A stretch of 38,361 bases of DNA, taken from a virus. The first letter of the stretch is position 1, and each line of letters begins with the position of its first letter. The notes beneath the pieces are model-generated. The model was not told the origin of the DNA, made no database searches, and was given only the letters and a program-made list of their open reading frames with translations. The stretch is from positions 1-38,361 of the IMG/VR virus record IMGVR_UViG_3300020222_002989; one strand, given 5' to 3'. Shown here piece by piece: positions 30,600 to 37,896 of the stretch. Made by a program: the position numbers and the translations under genes.

Positions 30600-32432
30600 A
30601 TGTGCGGGATCTTCGCAAGTATTCAGGAACATGAAGGGAACGGGCATCCTCTACCTCTACCTCTACCTTCGCCTCTACCTCTACCTCTACCTTCCCCCCA
30701 GGTGGCTCTCTCTTCCTGCGTGGCCCAGAGGCACCGGGGGCCGGACGGGCAGGGGCAGGCGGAGATCCAGCTCTCCTGGGCCCGGGTAACCCTGGGCATG
30801 ACCCGTCTCAAGATCGTGGACCAGCGGGAGATCCCCGTCCCGTTCCGGTTCCCGTACCTGGGGGTTTCCCTGGCGTACAACGGGGAGATCTACAACCTGG
30901 ACGAGCTCCGTCAGGTCCTGTCCGGCGACGACCCGTGGCTCACCCAGTGCGATGCCGAGGTCCTGGCCCGCGCCTGGAAAGCCTGGGGCGTGGATTGCCT
31001 GACCCGCCTGAACGGCATGTGGGCGTTCATCCTGGTCGATGAGCACGAGGAGCGCGTCTTCGCCGCGCGGGACCGCGCCGGGGAGAAGCCCCTCTACCGA
31101 GCCGCGGGGGGTCATCCAGGGGAGATCCTCCTGGCGTCCACCGTGTGCGGGCTGAAGGGACTCGGGGTCTCCCTGCAAGAGACCTCCTGCCCGGACATGG
31201 ACTGCCTGGAGTTCGACTTCCGAGGATCCACCCCGCTGGCCGGCATCCGGAGGGTCTTGCCCGGGCATTCCCTCCTGCTCTCGTCGCAGGACCGCCGGGG
31301 GGAGGAGACCCCCTGGTGGGAGCTCCCCGTTGCCCGTGAGCCGGGGGACTGCCTCTCCTTCTCCCAGGCCGTGCTCTTGCTCGAGGACATCCTGCAGGAT
31401 GCTGTCAGGGCACGGGCACGGGCCGAGGTCCCCGTGGGGATCATGCTCTCCGGGGGCCTGGACTCGGCCCTGATCTACCAAGTCTGCCGGATGCAGGGGA
31501 TTCCCGTCCAGGGCCTGTACTGCGTGGACTTCCCCGGGGAGATCGACAACCTCTCCCTGGCCCGCGCGGCGGCGCAGGGGGCCGAGGTGATCCCCGTCCG
31601 GTTCTCCCGGGACGAGATGCTCGAGGCGCTCCCGTCCATCGCCCGGCACCTGGACACGCCCGCGACCTGGACCGCCTGCTGCCAGTGGTTCCTGTTCCAG
31701 CGGATGCGATCAGACGGGATCAAGGTCGCCCTTTCCGGGGAGGGTGCCGACGAGCTCTTCGGCGGGTACGCCCGGTACCGGGACCTGTACTGGGAGCAGC
31801 GCAAGGAGATGGATCCCCACCTGGCCGAGTACAGGCCCCTGATCCAGCGGACGCACGGGGACCCGTGGGCCTGGATGACCCGGATGCTCAACCGGGGAGG
31901 CGATCGAACCGAGTGCCTGGCCCGGGAGCTCCTCGTGAAGTACGGCGGGGCCAGCATCCATCAGGGAGACTTCATCTCCGGCATGGCCCGGACGGACTTC
32001 CACACGACCATGCAGGTCCTGCTCCGGATGGCCGACCGCATGGCCATGGCCTGGAGCATCGAGAACCGGTCCCCGTTCCTGGACTACCGGTTGCTGGAGC
32101 TTTCCCCCCGCATCTCCTGGCAGGCCAAGATCACCTCCGTGGAGAGCAAGCACGTGCTCCGGGAGGTAGCCCGCCGGCTGGGCGTGCCCCGGGAGATCGT
32201 CGAGGAGAAGACCAAGCGAGGCCTGGCCCTCCCCTCGAGCTGGACGCGAGCCACGAACGGTTCCGGCCTCGGGCATCAGACCTCGACCTCGACCCCGACG
32301 TGGGACAGGTCCTGGTTCCGGGACCGGATGCTCTCGGCCTGGCGCTCGGGGCTGACGAGTCGGGACGGGAACGTGGACTCCAGGGAACCTTCCGGGTACC
32401 ATGGGGATCGGCTACGAGAGGAGATTCCCTGA
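30600..32432 (+). CDS. Glutamine-dependent asparagine synthase-family amidotransferase
   Basis: A 610-residue protein. The N-terminus MCGIF gives the catalytic Cys2 of class II glutaminases, followed by HRGPDG (45-50), R69 in LGMTRLKIVD, NGEIYN (94-99) and CDAEVL (117-122). The synthetase domain has the PPi loop SGGLDS (284-289), GEGADELFGGY and a DYRLLE block, so both half-reactions look intact. Related AsnB-like enzymes in polysaccharide clusters amidate sugar acids, so the substrate may be a uronic acid rather than aspartate (inference). A 24-base tandem repeat (30648-30695) codes two PLPLPLPS units at residues 17-32, between Cys2 and HRGPDG. The start is fixed by Cys2; the SD is weak and distant. 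Confidence 0.85.
   Translation: MCGIFASIQEHEGNGHPLPLPLPSPLPLPLPSPQVALSSCVAQRHRGPDGQGQAEIQLSWARVTLGMTRLKIVDQREIPVPFRFPYLGVSLAYNGEIYNLDELRQVLSGDDPWLTQCDAEVLARAWKAWGVDCLTRLNGMWAFILVDEHEERVFAARDRAGEKPLYRAAGGHPGEILLASTVCGLKGLGVSLQETSCPDMDCLEFDFRGSTPLAGIRRVLPGHSLLLSSQDRRGEETPWWELPVAREPGDCLSFSQAVLLLEDILQDAVRARARAEVPVGIMLSGGLDSALIYQVCRMQGIPVQGLYCVDFPGEIDNLSLARAAAQGAEVIPVRFSRDEMLEALPSIARHLDTPATWTACCQWFLFQRMRSDGIKVALSGEGADELFGGYARYRDLYWEQRKEMDPHLAEYRPLIQRTHGDPWAWMTRMLNRGGDRTECLARELLVKYGGASIHQGDFISGMARTDFHTTMQVLLRMADRMAMAWSIENRSPFLDYRLLELSPRISWQAKITSVESKHVLREVARRLGVPREIVEEKTKRGLALPSSWTRATNGSGLGHQTSTSTPTWDRSWFRDRMLSAWRSGLTSRDGNVDSREPSGYHGDRLREEIP
30648..30695 (+). repeat. 24-bp tandem repeat coding PLPLPLPS x2
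   Basis: Two 24-base units (30648-30671, 30672-30695), 23 of 24 bases identical, each built from CCTCTA hexamers, inside the glutaminase domain of the amidotransferase gene. Unit loss or gain keeps the reading frame. Confidence 0.75.
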
Positions 32433-32797
32433 TGGCCAAGCTCGGGTACAAGACCGGCGGGCACGTGATCGACGGAGGGGATACCTCTGGGGACATCCAG
32501 AGCGCTCCCATCGTCCACGTCGGGCAGCATAACATCTACTCGATCCAGGCCTATGCCCCGGCGCTGGGGGGTCGGTCGGGGAACGTCCGCGTGCGGGCTT
32601 CCCTCGTGGATGAGACCCAGCTCGCCCAGACCCTGTGGCCCATCGTGGCTACCATCGCCGTTGGAGCCGGGGAGCTTTCCTCCGGGTCGAACACGCCGCT
32701 CACGGGGCACGAGTACGTCTGGGTCGAGTACGCCCGCACCGGAGGCGGCCAGGCCAACGACCTGGACGTGTGGGTCTCCAAGAAGCGAATCGAGTAG
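32432..32797 (+). CDS. Small beta-rich virion-like protein
   Basis: A 121-residue protein. Its ATG overlaps the amidotransferase stop as TGATG and has an SD (GAGAGGAG) 9 bases upstream. It is strand-rich throughout: APIVHVGQHNIYSIQAYAP, NVRVRASLVDE, PIVATIAVGAGE, EYVWVEYARTGG and DVWVSKKRIE. I recognise no family. Place before the fibre-like gene suggests a tail-fibre accessory or decoration protein. Confidence 0.65.
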   Translation: MAKLGYKTGGHVIDGGDTSGDIQSAPIVHVGQHNIYSIQAYAPALGGRSGNVRVRASLVDETQLAQTLWPIVATIAVGAGELSSGSNTPLTGHEYVWVEYARTGGGQANDLDVWVSKKRIE

Positions 32798-32808
32798 GAG
32801 GAACATCC

Positions 32809-33750
32809 ATGCCCTGGGCAGATACCCTCCTCGATGTCTCCGGCTTCCTGAAGGCGTCGGACATCGACTCCATCGCCGAGCTCCAGGCCATCATCACGGA
32901 CGCCACCCTGGTCCTGACCTCCATGAAGGGGCAGCCGGGGGGCGTGGCTTCCCTGAACATGGCCGCGAAGCTCAACAGCACGGAAATCCCCACCATCCCG
33001 ACCGCCAACATCCAGGGGATCACCGGGGTGGGAACCTCCCTGCTCCAGGCCGTGAACGCGGCGGCCGGCCGGACAACCCTCGCCCTCGGGGATGCCGCCA
33101 CGCGCAACGTGGGAGCTGGTGCCGGCGACGTCGCCGCCGGAGACGAGCCTGTCGCTGCAGGGCATGCTTCGGCCTCCGGTGCGGGTGTCCACGGAGCAGG
33201 CGTGACAGGAGCGGACGTGCTTGCCGCAGCCGACCAGGCCACGGCACAGACCGCCGTGGGGACCGATGCCGCAGGTGCGGCGCGGCCCCCGGACGCACAC
33301 GCCATCGGGGCGCACACCGGGGCGGGAGACATCGTGACGCGCGACGCAGCCGAGTTCGCCACGTCCGCGCAGGGGGACAAGGCCGACTTGGCCTACGTGT
33401 CCACCCTCAGAATCACCATCGTGAACGATCAGTCCAGCACGGATACGCTGTCCACGGTGATCGGCACGTTGCTGATCGACCGGACGAAGTATGCCTACAC
33501 GACGGTGAAGTTCCGCGCGGAGGGAGCAATCTCGGGCGCGGCCACGGGCGAGCTGGACCTGTACGACCTGACCGCCGGCAGCCTCGTGACGACGCTGGCG
33601 CTCAACAACGGGACCTTCGGCGTCGAGACGACCGTGACGATCCCAGCCGTCCCTGCCGGGGCGCACCTGCTCGAGGGGATAGTTCGACGAGTGGGCGGGG
33701 CAGCGGAGGATAAGATCTATGTGGGTTGGGGCGGCCTGGTCCTGGCCTAG
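32809..33750 (+). CDS. Tail fibre-like protein
   Basis: A 313-residue protein from an ATG at 32809 with SD TAGGAGG. It starts with a helix (LDVSGFLKASDIDSIAELQAIITD), then LNMAAKLNSTEIPTIPTANI, and has the fibre repeat form GRTTLALGDAATRNVGAGAG at about 84-103, a motif found in Stf-type and T5-type fibres. A Gly/Ala/His-rich shaft-like stretch follows (ASASGAGVHGAGVTGADV, AHAIGAHTGAGD). The C-terminal 120 residues form a beta sandwich (TLRITIVNDQSS, KYAYTTVKFRAEG, LLEGIVRR) that may carry receptor binding. It follows the glycan cassette. Confidence 0.7.
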   Translation: MPWADTLLDVSGFLKASDIDSIAELQAIITDATLVLTSMKGQPGGVASLNMAAKLNSTEIPTIPTANIQGITGVGTSLLQAVNAAAGRTTLALGDAATRNVGAGAGDVAAGDEPVAAGHASASGAGVHGAGVTGADVLAAADQATAQTAVGTDAAGAARPPDAHAIGAHTGAGDIVTRDAAEFATSAQGDKADLAYVSTLRITIVNDQSSTDTLSTVIGTLLIDRTKYAYTTVKFRAEGAISGAATGELDLYDLTAGSLVTTLALNNGTFGVETTVTIPAVPAGAHLLEGIVRRVGGAAEDKIYVGWGGLVLA

Positions 33751-33761
33751 AGGAGAAGAAC

Positions 33762-34766
33762 GTGGCGATCCCAGTCAAAGAGAAAACCTGGTCCGCAGTG
33801 GTGTACCGTCGAACGGCGACGGGAAACATAATCACGAACCACCAGTATATGATGTACAACTGGAAGACTGCCTTCCTGACTGCTGGCTGGACCGTGGCCC
33901 GGTCCTGCGATGGGGTCTCGGTGGCAGATGCCGACCTCTGGGATGGCTACACCAAGTGCGTCTGGAACACGGGGAGCACGGCGCGGTCCTGGATCGTACT
34001 GCGAGCTCCCGTGGCCATGCACCCGGCCATGTACGTCCTCATCGGCCTGTGTGGTGTCGCAGGGACCAACGGGAACAACTATCAGATCATCTACTCCTCC
34101 TACTCGTTCACGACAGCCTACACCGGGGGCTCGACAACGACTCTTCCGACGGCGGCCGGTGAGGTCGTGATCCGCACGGGGACTTTCGCGACGGGCGGCT
34201 ACTGGCTGGGCGGGACTGCCTCCGATGTGATCATGAGTTTCAACGCGGCGTACTCGTCGGACGGAACATGTTTCCGCACGGTGTTCTGTACGTTCGCCGC
34301 CTCGCCTTCCGGGGTGGGGTTCTTCGACTTCGAGCGGGCCGTGGACCTCATCGGCGCGGCCTCCTGGGACGCCAACCCCGTCGCTGTGGTGGGGGCGTAC
34401 CAGCCTCTCTACAGCAACCTCAACGACGCTGCCGCGTGGACCGCCAAGCTGGCCGGGACTGCCGTGACGGCATACGCGGCAACGCTAGGCTATGGAGCGG
34501 CCATGTTGGGGGAAAACCAGACGCATGCCAACGAGACCGGGGGGCTGGGCTGGAACATGACCGAGATCATCTTGGTCTCCGCAACGGTAGGATGGAGAGG
34601 TCCCTTCGGGCGACTCCGGGACCTGTATTTTGGCAGTACGGGCAATCCGAACGGGTCCACGCACCCGGATAGTGGGGACATGGAGTTCGTCCAGTTCGGC
34701 CATGTGGTGATGGCCTGGGACGGCGTGCCGGGCGTTCCGGGCACCCCGCCTGACATCTGCGCGTAG
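33762..34766 (+). CDS. Beta-rich virion protein, likely fibre or receptor-binding
   Basis: A 334-residue protein starting with GTG at 33762, SD GAGGAG. It is rich in Thr/Gly/Ser and aromatic strands: WTVARSCDGVSVADADLWDGYTK, SWIVLRAPVAMHP, then YLGGTASDVIMSFN, FFDFERAVDLIG and GWNMTEIILVSATVGWRGPFG, ending HVVMAWDGVPG. Such sequences occur in phage receptor-binding or fibre-tip proteins, but I cannot give a family. It follows the fibre gene directly. Confidence 0.65.
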   Translation: MAIPVKEKTWSAVVYRRTATGNIITNHQYMMYNWKTAFLTAGWTVARSCDGVSVADADLWDGYTKCVWNTGSTARSWIVLRAPVAMHPAMYVLIGLCGVAGTNGNNYQIIYSSYSFTTAYTGGSTTTLPTAAGEVVIRTGTFATGGYWLGGTASDVIMSFNAAYSSDGTCFRTVFCTFAASPSGVGFFDFERAVDLIGAASWDANPVAVVGAYQPLYSNLNDAAAWTAKLAGTAVTAYAATLGYGAAMLGENQTHANETGGLGWNMTEIILVSATVGWRGPFGRLRDLYFGSTGNPNGSTHPDSGDMEFVQFGHVVMAWDGVPGVPGTPPDICA

Positions 34767-34777
34767 GAGGTGGTGTC

Positions 34778-35029
34778 GTGGCGCACGTAAAAGGTGATGC
34801 AGTTCAGTTCAACGCGCCATATTCCGACGGCACCGTGTTCCCGGCCTGGCGCATCCCCCGACGGGGAGACCACTGCCACCCGTATCCCAAGACGTACCTA
34901 CACCGAGCCAAGGTGATCGCCACGGGGCTGTACACCTATTGGAGCCCGAATGCTCCCGATCCGACGGGGGCGGGCTCAGGATATCTGCCGGCGGAGATCA
35001 CCAGCATCAAGATCCTGTCGGTGACGTGA
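34778..35029 (+). CDS. Hypothetical small protein
   Basis: An 83-residue protein starting with GTG at 34778, with a good SD (TAGGAGGTGG) just upstream. It has strand-like stretches (DAVQFNAPYSDGTVFPAWRIPRR, HRAKVIATGLYTYW) and ends in ITSIKILSVT. No family is recognised. It may be a fibre chaperone or a small tail protein. Confidence 0.55.
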   Translation: MAHVKGDAVQFNAPYSDGTVFPAWRIPRRGDHCHPYPKTYLHRAKVIATGLYTYWSPNAPDPTGAGSGYLPAEITSIKILSVT

Positions 35030-35034
35030 TCTTG

Positions 35035-35352
35035 ATGCCCTGGCGGCGTGTCATCTCCGGCAAGCGCGTTGGCCCCGACGAGGAGCACGGGGGCACGGAA
35101 GACGTGCCTGTCCGGCTCAAGCTGGACTGCGGCTGCAAGCCCATCGCCTCGGTGAGATATCTCCGGGAGCCGGGCCAGCGCAGGAAGCTCCTGCTTCCAG
35201 GCGAGTACCCCTGCCCGCTGCATGGGGACCAAGATTACGTGCCAGCTACTCGAGAAAGCGACCGTGTGACCCTCTGGGCCGCGACCGTCCTGTTCGTCAT
35301 CGGCATCGTGCTCCTGTTCTTCCTCGTGTATCCCTGCGGAGGCCAAGCATAA
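35035..35352 (+). CDS. Small membrane protein with Cys-rich N-terminal part
   Basis: A 105-residue protein from ATG 35035. Residues 35-65 hold Cys pairs (KLDCGCKPI, YPCPLHGD), possibly a metal site. Residues 81-99 (WAATVLFVIGIVLLFFLVY) form one C-terminal transmembrane helix. The stop overlaps the next start as TAATG. In lysis regions such proteins can be antiholins or spanin partners; no decision is possible here. The SD is weak. Confidence 0.6.
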   Translation: MPWRRVISGKRVGPDEEHGGTEDVPVRLKLDCGCKPIASVRYLREPGQRRKLLLPGEYPCPLHGDQDYVPATRESDRVTLWAATVLFVIGIVLLFFLVYPCGGQA

Positions 35353-35729
35353 TGGATGCACCCCCTGATGTCGTCGGAGGGGCCATTGGCGGCGGCGTGG
35401 CAGCGGCGCTCTGGGCGCTGACCGCGACCATCCGGGAGTGGCTCTCACGTGACAAGGCCCCGGCAAAGGCCGGCAAGGACAACGAGCCGGACCCGGTCCT
35501 CGAGGAGATCAAGGCCCTGCGAACTGACATGCGCGAGCTGTGCCACCAGCTCGAGCTGCGGGACGTCCAGGCCGCCGCGCGGCTCACGGCGCTGATCGAC
35601 GCCATGGACCGGCAAGCGGACATGATCAACCGGCTCATCGAGCGGCTGACAGTGGCTCCGACGCTGGCCATCCATGGAGGGGGTGGAGGGGGAAGCGGAT
35701 CACGCGGCGGCGCAGGCAAGTCGGCATAG
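35352..35729 (+). CDS. Membrane-anchored coiled-coil protein (spanin or holin-like candidate)
   Basis: A 125-residue protein. Residues 7-27 (VVGGAIGGGVAAALWALTATI) are a Gly/Ala-rich transmembrane segment. Residues 48-97 are strongly helical and heptad-like (PVLEEIKALRTDMRELCHQLELRD, RLTALIDAMDRQADMINRLIERL), ending in a Gly-rich tail. N-terminal membrane anchor followed by a coiled coil is the form of inner-membrane spanins (Rz), and also of hemolysin XhlA-like proteins. The lysis context fits either. Confidence 0.55.
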   Translation: MDAPPDVVGGAIGGGVAAALWALTATIREWLSRDKAPAKAGKDNEPDPVLEEIKALRTDMRELCHQLELRDVQAAARLTALIDAMDRQADMINRLIERLTVAPTLAIHGGGGGGSGSRGGAGKSA

Positions 35730-35769
35730 CGAACGGCGGGAGGGGGCGCGGGATTGGAGGTCACATGCC

Positions 35770-36153
35770 ATGCGCGTTCTCGTCATAGGCCCCCCCGAGC
35801 TGTCAGAGGACATCCGTGGAGCGCTCCCTGACGCGACCTTGGAGGAGACCGTCACCATCCGCGCTGCTGCCACGCTGTACCAGAAGGGGCGCTACGACGT
35901 GGTCCTCCTGCATGCCCGCCTGGCGGACAGCGCGGGCGTGGAGACGGCGGAGATCTTCCGGCGAGACATCTGCCGGTGCGTACCCGTGGTCATGCTCGTG
36001 GGCGAAGAGATCACAGCCGTGACGCGGCTCCGCTCGCTGGCCCCCAATCTTGCCGAGGACATGCTCCCCATCGAAGACATCCCGATCGACGGTGTCCTGT
36101 CTCGGGCCATTCTCGCGGCTCAACTGCGGAAGGGCCGGAGATTGACCCGTTGA
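35770..36153 (+). CDS. Degenerate response-regulator receiver-like protein
   Basis: A 127-residue protein, start ATG 35770 with SD GGAGG. The alternation of strands and helices fits a receiver domain: RVLVIGPP, then ALPDATLEETVTIRAA, DVVLLHARLADSAGVET, VPVVMLVGEEI, LAPNLAEDML and a last helix. The phospho-acceptor Asp of a normal receiver would fall at residue 48, where His stands (VVLLHARL); the beta1 acidic pair is replaced by GPPE. If a receiver, it cannot be phosphorylated normally and would act by binding. It lies between spanin-like and holin-like genes, an unusual place. A plain Rossmann-like fold is the alternative. Confidence 0.5.
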   Translation: MRVLVIGPPELSEDIRGALPDATLEETVTIRAAATLYQKGRYDVVLLHARLADSAGVETAEIFRRDICRCVPVVMLVGEEITAVTRLRSLAPNLAEDMLPIEDIPIDGVLSRAILAAQLRKGRRLTR

Positions 36154-36177
36154 CAGGTTTGTGGAAACCGCTAAGAT
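36150..36177 (+). promoter_or_regulatory. Promoter of the holin-lipoprotein-endolysin genes, with dyad in spacer
   Basis: TTGACA (36150-36155), 16-base spacer, TAAGAT (36172-36177). The spacer holds GGTTT-GTGG-AAACC, a 5-bp inverted repeat that could be an operator. The expected start is at the SD of the gene at 36196, so the leader would be very short. Confidence 0.5.
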
Positions 36178-36195
36178 GGAACGGAGGAGACCCCC

Positions 36196-36576
36196 ATGAG
36201 CGACGTGACCAACGCGAGCGATGGGCCGGAAGGAACCCCTACGAAGAAGGTGGCCCTGCCAGCCTGGAAAGAACCTCGGTTCTGGGCAACAGCGGCCCTG
36301 GTCCTGTTCGCCGGCGCCCTTGCTGCGGCGGGCAGCATCGGCGCGGACGCGACGGCGACGGGGCTCACCGGGCTGTTGACCCGGTGGAAGTCGGATGGCG
36401 AGGCCAACGTTCCCTTGCACCTCCAGCCTCGGTTCTGGATCTCGGCGGTGATCTTCCTGGTCATCGTCGGGCTGGCCCTCGCGGGGAAGCTCCAGGGATG
36501 GGCCGCGCTCACCTACGCTGCGGGTGTCCTGAGCCAATGGGGGGTGGCCAAGATCACGCCCCCGGTGGGAGGGTAA
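36196..36576 (+). CDS. Holin candidate (two to three transmembrane segments)
   Basis: A 126-residue protein. Two long hydrophobic segments, at about 29-48 (ATAALVLFAGALAAAG) and 80-97 (WISAVIFLVIVGLALAGK), are preceded by a repeated PRFW motif (27-30 and 78-81), so the protein looks internally duplicated. A weaker third segment follows at 101-116. Small size, membrane segments and place before a lipoprotein and two murein hydrolases fit a holin. No family-specific motif decides it. Confidence 0.6.
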   Translation: MSDVTNASDGPEGTPTKKVALPAWKEPRFWATAALVLFAGALAAAGSIGADATATGLTGLLTRWKSDGEANVPLHLQPRFWISAVIFLVIVGLALAGKLQGWAALTYAAGVLSQWGVAKITPPVGG

Positions 36577-36578
36577 CC

Positions 36579-37040
36579 ATGCGAGTCCTGATTCTCTCTC
36601 TTAACCTACGGCGCTGCGCCGTCGCCGGCATCACGCTGATCCTCGTGTCGCTCGTGTTGCTTCTGTTCATCGCCCTGGCGTCGTCGGGGTGCGGCATGTC
36701 CGCGCTGGAGCAGCTCGGGGTGGTCAACACCTCGGCGAAGGTGCTGACGGACACGGTGATCCCGCCATGGGATCAGAAGTGCCTCGACGAGGCGAAGGCC
36801 TGTGCCGTCTCCGGCTGCCATCAGCCGGCGTGCTGCCCGAAGCTCACGAGCTGCCAAGACGCGCGGGCAGCCTTCTACATCGCCGTGCGGGCGGTCCACT
36901 CCGGTGTGGCTGCGGCTGCCCCTCTCGCCGTACAAGGCGACGAGGCGGGGGCCAAGACCTGGCTGCTCAAGGTCGCGGCCTCCCTCGACGCCGCGAGAAA
37001 AGCCGCCCAAGCGGCCGGACTGCTGGGAGGTGCGCGATGA
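36579..37040 (+). CDS. Putative lipoprotein, Cys-rich
   Basis: A 153-residue protein. Residues 13-37 are a hydrophobic signal (AGITLILVSLVLLLFIALASSG) ending in a lipobox-like SSGC with C38 as the lipidation candidate. A soluble part follows with more Cys (CLDEAKACAVSGCHQPACCPKL) and then Ala-rich helices. It could be an outer-membrane spanin partner, although longer than most, or an envelope factor. ATG 36579 is 3 bases after the holin-like stop. Confidence 0.55.
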   Translation: MRVLILSLNLRRCAVAGITLILVSLVLLLFIALASSGCGMSALEQLGVVNTSAKVLTDTVIPPWDQKCLDEAKACAVSGCHQPACCPKLTSCQDARAAFYIAVRAVHSGVAAAAPLAVQGDEAGAKTWLLKVAASLDAARKAAQAAGLLGGAR

Positions 37041-37222
37041 GTCCTCTGGCACAAGGTATCGCTGCGGCCATCTCCGGGCTCCTTCAGGTGTTCGTTCGCT
37101 CCGGCGACACGTCGTCCTCCGTCGGCAAGATCGTGCAGGAGGCGCTGGACGATCTCCAGCGCACGATGGACCGAGAGAAGGCGGCCAAGGCCGCCGAGGA
37201 CGCGGCGCTCCGGGGAAGGTAG
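37037..37222 (+). CDS. Small helical protein
   Basis: A 61-residue protein whose ATG overlaps the previous stop as ATGA, with GGGAGG upstream. It is helical and amphipathic: LAQGIAAAISGLLQVFV, then KIVQEALDDLQRTMDREKAAKAAED. The first helix is weakly hydrophobic. Function unknown; place between lipoprotein and hydrolase genes. Confidence 0.55.
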   Translation: MSPLAQGIAAAISGLLQVFVRSGDTSSSVGKIVQEALDDLQRTMDREKAAKAAEDAALRGR

Positions 37223-37235
37223 GCCGGGGCACTGC

Positions 37236-37694
37236 ATGACCCCTGCCTTGCTCCTACTCGCGTTCCTGAGCCGGGGCCTCGACCCCGGTGAGGCCATGCG
37301 ATTGACCCAGGAGTCCTTGGCCGCTGACGCGGCGTACCACCTCCGACCGGCGACCGTGGGCTCAGTCATCCTCGTCGAGACTGGAGGGGAATGGGCCGTG
37401 GGGACCGGACGGGGAGACCTCGGGCGAGACGCGGCCGTGGGGTGGGGCCAAGTCCTTGTCCCGCGCTGGCGCTCCGGCGCGGGCCGGCGGGTGACATGGT
37501 GGCTGCGGGACCTGCGCGTGCATGTCTCCGTGATGGGCATGCTGCTCGCGGACTCGCGGCGACGGTGTGCCCGCCAGCGGGGCTGCCCCTGCCCCGAGGC
37601 GCACTACAACTGGGGCTCGCGCACGCAGTGGTGCCGTGCGCTGCGCTCCGTGCAGCGACGGCTGCGCGTTCACCAAGAGGTGCCCGGTGCCTGA
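37236..37694 (+). CDS. Lysozyme/transglycosylase-like endolysin
   Basis: A 152-residue protein. Residues 39-75 hold TVGSVILVETGGEW with the catalytic Glu candidate E48, then AVGWGQVLVPRW, and later HYNWG (123-127), which is the SLT/lysozyme-fold ending. These three blocks are the standard course of lytic transglycosylase domains cutting the glycan strand. The N-terminus (MTPALLLLAFLSRG) is hydrophobic and may be a signal or signal-arrest sequence. Cys residues near 111-118 are unusual. Confidence 0.65.
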   Translation: MTPALLLLAFLSRGLDPGEAMRLTQESLAADAAYHLRPATVGSVILVETGGEWAVGTGRGDLGRDAAVGWGQVLVPRWRSGAGRRVTWWLRDLRVHVSVMGMLLADSRRRCARQRGCPCPEAHYNWGSRTQWCRALRSVQRRLRVHQEVPGA

Positions 37695-37896
37695 GAACCA
37701 TCCCGCCGGAACCAACACCTCTTGCCTGGAATGTCGATGGTGGAAACCAGAGTCCCGCTTGGGGCCGTTGGCGGAGACACGCGGGCGCTGTACATGGGCG
37801 CGTGATCGACATATCCCCCACGCCTACCGGCATCTCATCGTGTTCTACCCATACCAAGGCGAAGGCTGTCCCTGCCAGGAGGTGCCCGATGCCTGA
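37687..37896 (+). CDS. Small Cys-rich protein
   Basis: A 69-residue protein starting with GTG at 37687, 8 bases inside the hydrolase gene's end, with SD AAGAGG upstream. C13 and C16 (SCLECRWW), C35, then C61 and C63 (GCPCQ) suggest a metal-binding fold. Small C-x-x-C-R-W/F-W proteins of this form are common in phages without known role. It overlaps the M15 gene by 8 bases. Confidence 0.6.
   Translation: MPENHPAGTNTSCLECRWWKPESRLGPLAETRGRCTWARDRHIPHAYRHLIVFYPYQGEGCPCQEVPDA

Noticed and set aside
30648-30695. CCTCTA repeat read as a CRISPR or a phase-variable frame switch
   Set aside because: Units are 24 bases with no spacers, and a hexamer keeps the reading frame, so neither applies.
35976-36578. 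Long upstream extension of the lipoprotein gene
   Set aside because: It overlaps the receiver-like and holin genes out of frame and is Arg/Gly-rich; the ATG at 36579 begins a signal sequence.
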